From Microstegium vimineum (taxonomy: Eukaryota; Streptophyta; Magnoliopsida; Poales; Poaceae), in assembly GCA_022036555.1 (NCBI GenBank), contig CM039120.1:26750227-26814226 (forward strand): a DNA stretch of 64,000 nt, read 5' to 3'. A model generated the notes under the pieces. The model had not been told where the DNA came from, did no database searches, and saw nothing but the letters and a program-made list of their open reading frames with translations. The position numbers were made by a program, and so were the translations under genes. Position 1 is the first letter of the stretch. Each line of letters begins with the position of its first letter. Positions 1-11,831 of this stretch are shown piece after piece.

Positions 1-730
1 TGATTTTGAGATTGCAAAATGAGCTACCTAAGAATGCCATGAGAGCTATCCGCAGTGACAATGGCACAGAATTCAAGAATGCTCACTTTGCAACTCTTTG
101 CTCTTCTTTGGGTCTCGATCACCAGTTTTCCTCACCTCACACTCCCAGCAGAACAATGTTGTTGAGCGCAAGAATCGGACCCTTGTTGAGATGGCCAGGA
201 CGATGCTCGATGAACATAGGACTCCTAGGCAGTATTAGGCCGAAGCACTCAGTTCTGCTTGCTATGTTTCCAATCGCATTTTTCTCTAAGCTTTCAAGAA
301 AAAGACCTCTTATGAGCTGCGATTTGGGAGACCACCCAAGGTAAGTCACCTACGGGTGTTTGGGTGCTGGTGCTTCATCCTCAAAAAGGGCGGTAAGTTG
401 GATAAATTTGAATCATGGTCTTCTGACGGTATCTTTCTTGGTTATTCTACTCACTCTCGTGCTTATCGTGCACTTAACCTTGAAACTAACCGAGTGATGG
501 AGACTTGTGAGATTACCTTTGATGAAACTATGCCCTGTGTTTCCACTGCTTTTGAGCTTGCAGGTGATGATGAGATGAACACTAGCATCTTTGTGGAGGA
601 GGAGCAGGATGATGCCGATTGGGGTGATCCCGAGCCAACTCCACTGGTTGCCCCCGTCGACCCTGCGACGTCCACTTTGACTCATGGTCCCGACCCGACT
701 ACTTCTTCTACATGGGGGCCGTTCGATTAG
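1..730 (+). pseudogene. Copia-A integrase, C-terminal part
   Basis: Fragment of the integrase of Ty1/copia, the enzyme that inserts the cDNA into the chromosome. The catalytic Asp context RSDNGTEF is visible at about 50-75 and the catalytic Glu context VVERKNRTL follows in another frame near 160-180. The copia-type C-terminal stretch is read at 356-730 and ends at a TAG at 728-730. At least one frameshift near 150, in-frame stops near 240 and 290 and a further frame change near 345 break the reading frame. The acidic linker that normally joins integrase to RT runs on to about 955 in broken form. Confidence 0.8.
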
Positions 731-955
731 CTTCCTCAGTCGGTGCTCGTTGCACATAAGGGAGCTCCAACTCCTGTTGAGGGGGAGGCCACTTCGTCCA
801 GATAGGCTCCCCGCCACATCCAGCGGCAGCACCCGCCGGAGAACATCATCGACGACATTGACCGTCGAGTCACGCGGTCCGGGTCCTATATCTCTCACTT
901 TGCTCATTCGGCTTTTGTCGCTTCTTTTGAGCCCCGATATGTTGGACACGCTTTA

Positions 956-2434
956 ATGGATCCGGATTGGGTTAATGCCATGCATGAGGAGTTAGAAAAC
1001 TTTGAGCGAAACCGCATTTGGGTCTTAGTTCCTCCACCACTTAGTTGCCACCCTATAGGTACCAAATGGGTTTTCAAAAACAAACAAAGTGAGGATGGGG
1101 TGGTAGTGCGCAACAAGGCTAGGTTGGTAGCTCAAGGCTTTTGTCAAAAGGAGGGAATAGACTATGAGCAAACCTTTGCTCCCGTAGCTCGTTTAGAAGC
1201 CATTAGAATCCTTCTAGATTTTGCGGCTTCTAAGGGTTTCAAGCTTTTTCAAATGGAAGTTAAAAGTGCTTTCTTAAACGGCTAGATAGAGGAGGAAGTT
1301 TATGTTAAACAACCTCCCGGTTTCGAAAATCCCAAGTTTCCAAACCATGTTTTTAAACTTCACAAAGCCTTGTATGGTTTGAAACAAGCACCTAGAGCAT
1401 GGTATGATAGGCTAAAAACCTTTTTGCTTGGGATCGGTAGATAAGACATTTCTCCTCAAGCAAGGCAAAGACACTCTCCTTGTCCAAATATACGTCAATG
1501 ATATCATCTTTGGTGGTTCTTCTCATGCTCTTGTTGCCAAGTTTCCAGATCTTATGAGCAGGGAATTTGAGATGAGCATGATGGGGGAGTTGACTTTCTT
1601 TCTCGGGTTGCAAATCAAGCAAACTCGGGAAGGGACGTTCGTGCATCAAGGCAAGTACACGAAGGATATCTTGAAGAAGTTCAACATCGGTGAGGCAAAG
1701 CCTCTTTCGACGCCCATGTCGACTACAACTGCCTTGGATGCGGACGAGGAAGGAGAGGCAGTCGACCAGACGGAGTACCATAGCATGATCGGGTCGCTTC
1801 TGTACCTGACGGCGACGCGGCCGGACATTCAGTTCGCCGTCTGCCTGTGTGCTCGCTTTCAGACGTCCCCACGAACTTCGCACAAGCAGGCGGTGAAACG
1901 CATCATGAGGTACTTGCGCTTCACTCCCGAATTTGGTCTTTGGTTCTCCACCACTTCCTCTCTTGTTCTTTGCGGTTATTCTGACGCTGACTTTGTCGGT
2001 TGCTGACTTGATCGGAAGTCAACTTCTGGGACATCCCAGTATCTCGGGTCTTCTTTGGTTTCTTGGTCTTCTCGCAAGCAATCTAGCGTGGCACAGTCGA
2101 CGTGCGAAGCGAGTACGTTGCCGCAGCTAGGTGTTGCTCTCAGTTGCTTTGGATGATTGCCACTTTGAGAGATTTTGGTCTTGAGCTTACTAAGGTGCCT
2201 CTGCTTTGTGATAGCACGAGTGCAATTAGTGTTGCTAAAAATCCCATGCTTCATTCGAAGACCAAGCACATTGAGGTCCGCTTTCACTTTTTGCGTGATC
2301 ACTACGAGAAGGGCGACATTGACCTCCGGCATGTCGAGACCCAAAACCAGCTTGCGGATATTCTCACTAAGCCATTGGATCAAGCTGCATTTTCTCGCCT
2401 TCGGGGCGAGTTGGGTGTTTGCTTTCCTTTTTAG
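956..2434 (+). pseudogene. Copia-A reverse transcriptase and RNase H
   Basis: RT of Ty1/copia type copies element RNA into DNA and the RNase H domain removes the RNA strand. The RT start DPDWVNAMHEEL is at 959, the motif LKQAPRAWYDRL near 1380, and the catalytic box at about 1490-1505 reads YVND instead of the usual YVDD, so one catalytic aspartate is changed. In-frame stops lie at 1283-1285 and 2004-2006, with frame changes near 1430 and 2080. RNase H is read at about 2010-2434 and includes TKHIEVRFHFLRDH and the C-terminal QLADILTKPLD motif, ending in a TAG at 2432-2434. The gene cannot be functional. Confidence 0.85.
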
Positions 2435-3742
2435 AGGAGGAAAGTTTTGTGTATCATAGTTCTTTTTTATTCTTTTATTCTTTTCTTTGTCCTTCTTCTC
2501 TCTTGATGTGTTGTTTGTGTTAGTTGGTGTCATTGCATTTTGCATCTCATTTGCATTTGTGACATAGTTCATTTTAAGCTTCATATCTATAGCCAATATA
2601 ATGAATCTATGCTCTTGTTGAGGTGCTTTATGTGTCTATGGTGTTTCCTAACTTAGACTCTTTTTGATCTATATGATATGCAATAGAGCTAAGTTAGAAA
2701 AGCCTTAAAACTGAACTTAATTCCCCATGTCACCTCTGAAATGGCACTAGCATGTATAGGCTTTTGAAGATCCTTCTTGGCTGCCTTGTATATAGCTTGT
2801 AACTATGGCTCTTCATTGTTTCATTCACTACCTTTGAGCACCATGTTTAATATCTAAATTGAAATTGCTCTCCGTTTTGTGAATTGGAAAGATCGAGTTG
2901 GGTCTGCATTGTGAGCACTTCACCATGTGTTCGAGACTGCTTCCCATATGGGTCGATACTTGAGCGGTATCGTATATGACCAAAACCGGTGTGTCAAGTC
3001 CTTTGACTTCACCCGGTTGGTAAGCAGTGGCATCACTTTGCTTACAACCACTCGCATACAACTTAAATGTGCCTAAAACTGAATTTTGGCTGCATAACTC
3101 TGAAATTTGAAAAAATCATTCAGTTGGGTCATTGGGGGAGAGATGTGCATTTCATTCCATTTTCAGCCGTCTACCTCCAAGGGGAGAAAGAGTGCATCTG
3201 ATTGGTTTAGAGCTCATTTGGTATCTTGGGTGTGCTTTTGCCCAGGGGGACCTTTTGCTAGATGTGTTGAGCCTTTGCCTCTTCTGGAGGGTCTAGCTTG
3301 CTTTGTTGGCTCCGACAGGATTCGATTATTTCTTGAGCATTAAGGGACGTAAGTGGTTTCAATTGGTATCTTTTGAGCTCCCTTAGTGATTAAATTGGTT
3401 TTCTGAGCTTTGAGAGTTTGTGATTGGTATCTTGGACTTGCTAGCGGTGTTGAGCCCGTTTCTGCCTCTTCTTGAGGACTAGCTTTGTTTTGCTTGGTTG
3501 CATCAAGTCGTTGCCCATATGCTTTTGTTTGGCACTAGTAAGCGGCTTTGTCATGAGGTGTTTTGAAGGATGCTTTTAGTTGGTCTCATTTTTTGCCTCT
3601 CTCTTTTAATTGGTATCGTGTTTGCTCCTTTCAAGTGACTCCGTTTTGGCTTTGTTAGCTTTTTGGTCATTTAGAGAGCTTTACCATGTGGCTCAAATGT
3701 GAAATGCACTTGTGTTGACAATGCACTCATCAAGGGGGAGAT
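2435..3742 (+). other. Copia-A untranslated region between pol and the 3' LTR
   Basis: No gene is seen here; the short ORFs are unremarkable. It is T-rich with many TTTTG/GGTATC-type repeats, as often found between pol and the 3' LTR in Sirevirus-like elements that lack a third ORF. Confidence 0.6.
3731..3742 (+). promoter_or_regulatory. Copia-A polypurine tract (plus-strand primer)
   Basis: The sequence CAAGGGGGAGATT lies directly before TGCGAACACATGG, the likely LTR start at 3743. The same AAGGGGGAGAT tract precedes the 3' LTR of the Sirevirus at 57837. Confidence 0.65.
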
Positions 3743-3935
3743 TGCGAACACATGGTGGATAAGTACCCATGGATGTTCAGCTTTGAGGATGAGTGATTGA
3801 CCAACACGTGAGTGTTTCAGTTTGAGTGGTTTACCCTAACCTCTGCGAAAGTAGAAATGTGTGCTTGTCTATCGGCTTGTGGTGTGCAGGTGCTATGCCT
3901 AGTGACAGTGGTCAATGGCATGGAGAAGGTGGAGT

Positions 3936-5593
3936 AGAGGCTAAAACAGTCGTGCTTGACACTCGGGATGGGGAGGAAAGGACCGTGCGCGTCAGCACCT
4001 CTCTCTCTCCCAAATAGGAAAGCGAGCTCATCAACTAGCTCCGTGCAAACATCGACGTATTCGCATGGAGGCCCTCGGATATGCCAGGCATACCCAGGGA
4101 CGTCGCCGAGCACTCCTTGCATGTCAAACCGGGTTCCCGACCTATCAAGCAACGGTTGCGCCGCTTTGACGAAGAAAAGAGCGTCGCGATCAGAAAAGAG
4201 ATCAAGAAGCTCCTCGTTGCAGGTTTCATCAAAGAGGTGTACCACCCCGAGTGGCTCGCTAACCCTATACTGCTACGGAAAAAGAATGGGAAATGAAGAA
4301 TGTGTGTGGATTGTACGAGTCCTATCAAGGTCTGTCCAAAGGACCCATACCCAATACCTCGCATAGACCAAATAGTCGACGCAACGTCGGGGTGTGAACT
4401 CCTCTGCTTCCTTGACGCATACTCAGGGTACCATCAAATCAAGATGGACGAGTCAGACCAGCTCGCGACGTCATTCATCACCCCATTTGGATCTTTCTGC
4501 TACGTCACCATGCCTTTCGGGCTTCGAAACGCTGGGGCCACCTTTCAGCGGACTATGACCCGATGTTTCGACGAACTCGTGGGTAAAACCGTCGAGGTCT
4601 ACATGGACGACATCGTCGTCAAGACCCAGCATGCTGACGGACTCGTGGCCGACCTCTCCCTCATATTCGCGAAACTCAAAAAGAACAACATCAAGCTCAA
4701 CCCAGAGAAGTGTGTCTTCGGGGTCCCTAAGGGCATGCTCCTAGGCTTTGTTGTCTCCGAAAGGGGGATTGAAGCTAACCCCAAAAAAATCACCGCCATT
4801 GAAAAAATGGGGCCGATCCATAACGTGAAAGGGGTGCAGCGGGTCACCGGATGCCTCGCGTCGCTTAGCCGTTTCATTTCCCGTCTTGGCGAAAAAGTTT
4901 GCCTCTGTACAGGCTCCTGAAAAAATCCGAACGGTTTACATGGACAACCGAAGCTCAAACGACCCTTGACCACATCAAGCAACTGTTGACTAACACGCCC
5001 GTCCTAATCTCACCTCACGACGAGGAAGAACTCCCGATGTACATCTCTGCCACGAGGCAGATGGTAAGCATGGTTCTAGTCATAGAAAGAGAAGAAGAAG
5101 GGCACGTACTCAAAGTATGGAGACCCCTGTATTTTGTTAGCGAAGTACTAAGTGACTCAAAAATCCGGTATTCCCACCTGCAGAAATTGGTATATGCGGT
5201 AATCATGACTAAAATAAAGTTGTTACATTACTTTGGGTCACACAAGATAATAGTCGTGAGCAATGCACCATTGGGAGAGGTCATCCTGAACAGGGATGCT
5301 GCCCATCGCATCGCCAAGTGGGCATTGGAACTGATGGATAAAAATATTTTTACGCCCCGCGGAGCACCATCAAATCATAGGTCTTGTCCGACTTCATTGC
5401 GGTATGGACGGATGCAACCCTCCCCACTCCAGCCGTTGAGCAGGAATATTGGACCCTGTCCTTCGACGGGTCCCTCATGAAAACCGGCGCAGGCGCAGGG
5501 ATCGTCCTGACATCACCCCATGGAGTGACCATGAGGTATATGATGTGTTTGTTGTTCCCGGCATCCAACAACGAGGTAGAGTATGAAGCCTTG
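3936..5593 (+). pseudogene. Gypsy-1 pol: reverse transcriptase and start of RNase H
   Basis: Ty3/gypsy RT fragment. Motifs in order: ANIDVFAW (about 4045), the RT entry PIKQRLRRF (4142), IRKEIKKLLVAGFIKEV (4190), FLDAYSGYHQIKM (4410), MPFGLRNAGATFQR (4510) and the catalytic box YMDDIVV at about 4600-4620, intact. The RNase H connection continues on 4899-5480 and the RNase H motif FDGSLMKTGAGAGIV lies near 5464-5510. In-frame stops at about 4016, 4034 and 4294-4296 (TGG to TGA) and frame changes near 4900 and 5350-5380 kill the frame. The gene is cut at 5593 in the RNase H domain by Gypsy-2 and continues at 18651. Confidence 0.88.
5589..5593. repeat. Target-site duplication of Gypsy-2, left copy (CCTTG)
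   Basis: Identical to 18646-18650 on the other side of the element; these directly flank the TG and CA ends. Confidence 0.95.
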
Positions 5594-6688
5594 TGTTGAC
5601 ACAAAAATCGTCAGATCTGTGAACACCTCGGGCTATTACCCAAAGCTCGGTATTCCGGAGGCATGCCAGTCGATTTGACCAATCAATCGACAAGGATGAT
5701 AACTAGAACAAACTGAACGAGACGACAGCGATGCGCCCAGACGTCAAGGCTTAGATTGATCAAGGATAACTAGAGCAGAGCTGAACAAGGCAAACAGCGA
5801 TGCGCCCGGATTGCCAAAGCTCAGAGGTACTCCCACGCGGAACTAGCAAGGATTTGACAGAGATCAGGATGATGCAGCCTGTCGAAAGCTTGAAGAACTC
5901 GTTGAAAACTACAGCTAATGCAGTAAAAAGGGTAAATTGCGATAAAAAGTAGAATAAGATAAAATTGGTTTGTTTTGAATTGGATTGGTTCCTTTTTTTC
6001 ATAGCCCTCGGGCACATATTTATACTCCCGCATGGAGAGTTGTACAAAGGCACGACACATATCCTTCCTAAAACAAACTCCTACTTTAAAGGAAACTGAC
6101 TCACGCAGGAGCCGGATAACAATATTTATTTCCTAAACAAACACACCTATTTTAAAGGAAAGTAAATGACTCATGCAAGAGTCGGACTCAAATTACTATA
6201 ATAATACTGGTACAAAACACCAGTTTCCTTATTCTTTTCTTTGATGAAAACTTTCCATCGGCAGATCCTTTTAATCCGCGCCTTCCTTCTTTTGACCACC
6301 GGTAACCTTTTGCTGCTACCAAGCGCTAAATTGCGCCCATCGGCATCGGCAACACTTCCCTGATCGGCAACATTTCCGATTAGCGTCCTTGTGCTGGTAA
6401 CTCCACCAATCATCCCCATCGGCAATCGGCAACCACCCTTCATCGGCAATCGACAATGATCTCATCAGTCATCGGCAATGACTCTTCACCGGGAATCAGC
6501 TTCAGTAAAACTTCACCAATTAACCTTTGTCGGCAAAGATCATCTAGCCTTCATCGGCAACGCACTTGGCCCTCTGCAGCAGTCTTATCAGCAACATTGG
6601 CTCAGAATTTTCCCGATGCCGATGGAGAACGGCCATTGACCAGTCAAGCCTTAGCCCACTTGACACGTGTCAAAAAACAGTGTCAACA
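5594..6688 (-). repeat. Gypsy-2 3' LTR (left)
   Basis: 1095 bp, TG to CA, near-identical to 17551-18645. In element orientation a TATA box reads TATAAATA (complement of 6017-6024). The U3 part (6250-6690) holds about ten copies of CATCGGCA or close variants. Confidence 0.95.
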
Positions 6689-6703
6689 CATGCCCCCCAG
6701 TTT
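6689..6703 (-). promoter_or_regulatory. Gypsy-2 polypurine tract
   Basis: On the - strand the sequence reads AACTGGGGGGCATG directly before the left LTR. The same tract precedes the Gypsy-4 LTR at 61643, which links the two families. Confidence 0.8.
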
Positions 6704-6956
6704 CGGAGCGTATAACTTTACGTGCCGAAATTCTCTCGACTGTAGTCGTTGCTGTAGCCATGCTGTAGCCGTTACCCCCGAGATAGGCGTACGGTTTCCT
6801 CGATCCCCGTGTGTGGAACTGCAATTTAATAATAAAATCCCTCAATTGTAGCACAAACAGTTACAGACCACCTCGATCACCGCACGTATCTACCGCGGGC
6901 CTCTCCACATTCCTGCACAGTGTGAAACAGAACCCCAAAATACCCCTGAACAGGCT

Positions 6957-6963
6957 TATAAAA
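6957..6963 (+). promoter_or_regulatory. TATA box of the Gypsy-2 antisense gene
   Basis: TATAAAA, about 160 bp before the ATG at 7120 and followed by a pyrimidine-rich leader. It lies inside the element, not in the LTR, so the antisense gene appears to have its own + strand promoter. Inferred from position only. Confidence 0.6.
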
Positions 6964-7119
6964 GTTACCGGGATCCACACCGCCCTTTTTACCCGAGCCC
7001 ATTTTTACTTTCACCTTCCTGCCTTCATCTTCAACCTCCGGCCGCTCTGAAGAACACAAGCTTGAGCAACAGTACTCCTTCGCAATCCAAGGATGAACCA
7101 AGCATCCCTCTGACTCCAA

Positions 7120-10100
7120 ATGGCGATCCAAGTCGACATCCCGAAGGTAAGACTCATTCTCCACTCAATCCAACCTCTCTGCATGGTTCTTTTCCCCGCA
7201 AAAACCTAGTTTTATCCCCATTCTTTTTCTGATTCGTTCCTCCTTCTTCGAACCCTAGGAACTGTATAATAAGGTAGTGATTCCCCTCGCCGGTTCCAAC
7301 CTCAGCTGCCTAGGTCCAATGGGCAATCCAGACCCCACCTTCATCATTAACGCAGAAACCAACCGAGTACCGCTCAGATCTGAGAGCTTTGATCTAGGAC
7401 TGTGGAAGGACACATTCCGCTCATGGCCCAAGCCTACTAAGGGATGAAATAACTGGTACTTGAGAATAATCAGATCACAACAAGTGTACTAGCAGGAGCG
7501 TAATCTGGATCAGTGTGTTAGGCTCTCACTTGCCGACATGGAGAAGAACGAAAACTTAATGATAGCAGCATCATACTTCTGGTCCGATAGTATGAACGCT
7601 TTCCTCCTTAGGCATGGACCAGCTACCCCAACCCTTGCCGATGTCTACATGCTGACCGGCTTGGACATCACCTCCGCCGATACCTTCACCCTCTTCAACA
7701 GAAAAGCCGAGCATAAGATGAATATCTGGAATATCGGCGGTTGGACGGGCTACGTCAAGGAGAACCAGAAAACCGGATCGGTAAACCAACGAGAGCATGC
7801 CATCTTCCTGAACATGTGGCTGGAGAAGTTTGTCTTCTGCGGCAAAACCGTTGGTCCGACCACTATGCACCTTCCAGCAGCCGAGCTACTTGCCGATGGA
7901 ACAAGGCTTCCCTTAGGCAGATACCTTCTTGGATCAGTATACCGATTGTTGCATCAAGTGTCCCAGAAGCTACTGCTAGGAGAACCCATCGGCAATCTTG
8001 GAGGCCCTTGGTGGTTTGTCAATCTATGGCTGAATGCACATATGCACAAGGCTCTCGAGTTTGATCTGTTTGCCCAACAATTTCCGAGGGACATATCAGA
8101 AGATTACCGATACGACGATGACGAATCGGCAACTCGCCCTCCGCTTAACTTTGGAGAGGCTATCATAGTGCTACCAGGTACCGATGCCGATGTGGAGCAC
8201 TTCGGCTACTATTTCCAGAAGTTCTACAACGGACTTCCCTCCTCGGAACGGGCCTGGTGGCCATATCTCGACGAACACAACCAGTTCCCGTTGCTGTTCA
8301 ACTTGTCTGACATGAGCTTTCCTGAGAACCAAGCAATCATGAGAGCCAGCATCACTCCCCGAGGCATCCCAGTGAATATCTTTGGATCTAGGAAGAATGC
8401 TTCACCATCCTATGAGTTTTACTATCCATCGGCAGCAGCGAGACAACTGGCATTTGGCCAACTACCGATCAAGCTCTGCTTCTCCAAGGTGGTAAGACCC
8501 AGGCAGACAATCTCCAGCAATCTGGACTAGAATAAAGTCATCAGCCTTCCTGCCGATGCCGATCTGTCAGACCTTGACTTGTCTTCCTGGTCGCCAACCT
8601 CCTTCATCACTAACGAATTCAAGTCTTGGTGGCAAGAGTGGAAGTGCCAGCTACTTGCCAAGTCTTCGCACTATTATCGGCACTTAATTGACGCCGATTA
8701 CATCATCCCCGATGACGCAGTAAGTCTACTATCTGATGTACTTTTATTACTTTATTTTTGTCATCGGTATCATCAACTAACCCCTTTGCACCTAACAGGC
8801 CGATGATCCAGTCCCCACAACGAGCAATAGTGGTAGGCCCTTTATTCTTCGGATAATGGGCCCCATATCGATCATCGGCACCAAAGCTCCAACACTGGCC
8901 GCCTTCACACCTCAACAGGTACCTAGCCGACACCTACAAAAGCTCAGGCTACATCGGCTGCCGCTGTTGCCTTGACGCGAATTTATGCAGTAAACTCATC
9001 TTTACTTGTACCGATTACATACTGCTTCATCGGCAAGATTTATCTTGTATAACTTGCTTTGTATTTTCAGGCACTATGGTCATCGGCATCTGCTTCCAGC
9101 AGGCAAACACCTTCTAGTCCGGCTGCCGATGCCCCCCGGTCTTCATCCAAGCGGGTCGGCTCCCCTGCTGCTGCGCCGACGAAAAAGAGGTGCCTGAGGC
9201 TGGCTTCTCCTCCACCATCGGCTCCGACTGCGCCATCAGCTGCCGATGCGCCGCCAGCAGGACTGCCTCCGGTCCCAATCGCACCAACTGCCGGCGGGTC
9301 ATCGGCAGAACCTCCATCGGCTTCTGCACCTGATCAACCGATGGATGATATCCCCGGTCAGGAGATAGCAGCTGCGGCGACAACCGAAGCGGCATCGACA
9401 TCGGTACCGGCTGGGCTCAATGAAGAAACAACACCCGGCGTAGCAGCGGAGGTAGCATCAGCATCGGCACGATCAGCCGATGAGAGGGCAGCATCGTCAC
9501 CACGTGAACCAGCCGCCACGTCGGAAGCGGCACCGATAATAGCACCACCAGTACCGATGGCACCGACTGTTTCTCCGGCCCAATCATCGGCATCTGCGGC
9601 CGTCGCCCATGACGAAGCTGGACCATCCAGCATACCAAGTCCCAGGCAGGAGATCCGCTTCAAGGCGGTAAGTTAATCATCCCAAAGCTTACAATACAAT
9701 CTTCCGATCGGCAAGCTCTAACCTCTGTTTTCAGGCTCAAGATTCTCCGGACAGCCTCTTCTCTTACAGCTTGAACCTTCAGACCGAGGATGCACGTCAA
9801 GGCCGCATTCAAGCGGACAGCTTATTTTCATTTGCCGTCGACGTCCCCGATGACGATGAAGAGGAGAGCTCCGTTCCAACCTTGTCGGTAGAGGTCAAAT
9901 CTAAGCTAGAAGAGTTGCTTTCCTTACTGCTACAAGACATGTCTCAACTCATCCAAGATTCATCGGCAGCAAGGATTGCATTCAAGGACATCCGAAGTCA
10001 TCTCTCCGCCGACGTAGCAGAAGTCCTTCTCCAGGCAGCCTCTATCGACATCAAACAGATCCAGTACCAGAGGCTTACTCGTCGCATTGCCGATAGAGCT

Positions 10101-10478
10101 GCCCAAGCCAAGAGCGAGGAAGAGAAGCTCAAATTCAAACACCTTGCCGATGAGAAGCACAGAAGCATTGGTCAAGCAAAAGTCTCCATTGGCAACCTTG
10201 ACCAAGAAATCTCCCGACTGACGGCAAGGAAGGAGGAGCTACTGGCGAAGCTACAAAAGGTTGAGGGGGATCTAACGGCTGCCAACCAGCAAAAGACCCA
10301 ACTGTCCGATTCCATCGGGGCCTTGCGGCAAGAAAGAGACCATAATGCCCGACAAGCCATCCTATGGAAGAAGAAAATCAAACCGGTTGAGGGCTCTGCC
10401 AATGCCGACGCCAAAGAGATGGATGAAATAGAACAAATTTGCCTGCGTGCGATATTAGTTATCCACTCCTTACTGTAA
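7120..10478 (+). pseudogene. Gypsy-2 antisense gene: plant mobile domain protein with C-terminal coiled coil, five exons
   Basis: Read opposite to gag-pol, between pol and the 3' LTR. Exons are 7120-7146, 7259-8719, 8799-8989, 9071-9667 and 9735-10478, all with GT-AG introns of 67-112 bp and an open frame across the joins. Exon 2 encodes a plant mobile domain (aminotransferase-like PMD): FLLRHGPATPTLADVYMLTG at about 7590-7650 and the tryptophan-rich body up to 8520. Exon 4 is an Ala/Pro/Ser-rich linker, and exon 5 is a charged helical, coiled-coil-like tail (about 9880-10370) ending in TAA at 10476-10478. Breaks: TGA at 7445-7447, TAG at 7490-7492 and TAG at 8528-8530 (the first two fit TGG with G to A). 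Exon 3 is 191 nt, so one base appears lost near 8940. The function in the element is unknown; PMD proteins of plant genomes (MAIL1/MAIN) act in silencing, but a like role here is only a possibility. Confidence 0.82.
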
Positions 10479-10697
10479 TGTCTATTGTATCGGCAAGGAT
10501 GTAACCTGATACTTGATCTCATCTTGTAATATAATGCCAGTTTGTTTTTACCGATGTTTTTATAATTTTTTTCTTTTCATCGGCATTCGACTAAGCACTA
10601 TGCATCTACCCATATGCTAGGGTAATATCTTTTTAAGTATTTGCCGTTGATCGCCCTAGAAAACGCCACTCCTTCGAGAGTTTCCAAAATGTACACA
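10479..10697. other. Gypsy-2 convergent intergenic region
   Basis: Short AT-rich stretch between the 3' ends of the antisense gene (+) and pol (-). AATATAA-like strings near 10530 could serve as a poly(A) signal for the antisense transcript. Confidence 0.5.
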
Positions 10698-11831
10698 TTA
10701 CCAGGAGCAGACTGTTTTTATCCGATAAGGACCTTCCCAATTAGGGGACCACTTCCCAAATTTAGAGCTCTTAGTCCCAATCGGTAAAATCAACTTCCAA
10801 ACCAAATCGCCATCGGCAAATTCCTTCACCTTTACTTTCTTGTCATACCATCGGGCCACCCTCTTCTTGTTCTCTTCAATACTAATTAATGCCCTCAACC
10901 CATGACCTGCCAAATCTTCTAACTCATCTTTCATTAGAGTAATATAATCATCGGTCGTCAACTGATCCTGAAAAGATAATCGCCTAGAACCAGTTTTAAT
11001 TTCCCAAGGTAGGACAGCATCGTGTCCATAAACCAACTGATACGGCGAGACCTTGGTTGCACCATGACAAGCCATCCGATATGACCACAAATCTTCGTTT
11101 AATACCATGTGCCACCTTCTAGGGTTTTCCTCAAACTTGCACTTTATAAGCTTAATGACTCCTTTATTGGTCGCTTCAGCCTGACCATTAGCTTGAGCAT
11201 AATAAGGAGAAGAATTTAACACCTTGAAACCCATGCTAGCAGCAAAGTCATCAAACTCTCCCGATGTGAACATGGTCCCTTGATCGGTAGTAATGGTCTA
11301 AGGAATACCAAATCGGTAAACGATGTGCTCCTTAACGAAATCCACCATGTTCGCCGATGTCACCTTCTTCAGGGGGATTGCCTCAACCCATTTGGTGAAG
11401 TAATCGGTAGCAACAAGTATGAACTTGTGCCCCTTGTTCGACGGCGGATAAATCTGGCCAATGAGATCAATAGCCCATCCTCTGAACGACCAAGGCTTAA
11501 TTATAGGATTCATTGCCGATGCAGGCGCCCTTTGCACATTACCAAACTTCTGATAGTCCTGACACCCTTTGAAATATTTGAAGCAATCTTCAAGGATTGT
11601 CGGCCAATAATATCCATTCCGCCTAATCATCCACTTCATCTTGAATGCCGATTGATGCGCTCCACATACGCCCTCATGGATTTCACCCATCAGCTCTTTT
11701 GATTCCTCTTTGCCAAGACACCTAAGTAAAACCCCATCAATTGTCCGATAATACAACTCATTATCAAGGAGCACATACTTAGTAGCTTGGAACCTTAGAC
11801 GCCTTTCAACTTTCCTGGATGGATCCCTCAA
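10698..11831 (-). pseudogene. Gypsy-2 integrase
   Basis: Last domain of pol. The N-terminal zinc-binding part shows HEGVCGAH near 11670 and GCQDYQKF near 11550, where the second Cys of the expected CxxC is a Tyr. The catalytic D,D,E core is visible: the first Asp in WAIDLIG (about 11470), the second in TTDQGTMF (about 11280), and the Glu in NGQAEATNK (about 11180). A C-terminal GPY-type module with GPYRIK lies near 10720. A TAG at 11298-11300 (CAG to TAG) interrupts the frame before the second Asp. The rest stays open in one frame through 10698. Confidence 0.9.

Larger units (their letters stand above)
1..3930 (+). mobile_element. Copia-A: decayed Ty1/copia (Sirevirus-like) element, 3' half
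   Basis: The window opens inside a copia pol region read in the order integrase, reverse transcriptase, RNase H, which is the Ty1/copia order. After the RNase H stop near 2434 there is about 1.3 kb without a gene, then a polypurine tract at 3731-3741 and what looks like the start of a 3' LTR at 3743. The LTR can be followed for only about 200 bp before gypsy coding sequence begins. Either this LTR is truncated, or it is short and the element is inserted in Gypsy-1, whose 5' half would lie upstream of the window. The pol wording resembles the Sirevirus at 45498-59538. Many stops and frameshifts show it is old. Confidence 0.8.

Noticed and set aside
413..949. 178-codon - strand ORF opposite Copia-A
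   Set aside because: Shadow of the decayed integrase-RT linker; no domain.
7571..7870. - strand ORF opposite the PMD exon
   Set aside because: Shadow of the real exon on the + strand, which has the PMD motifs.
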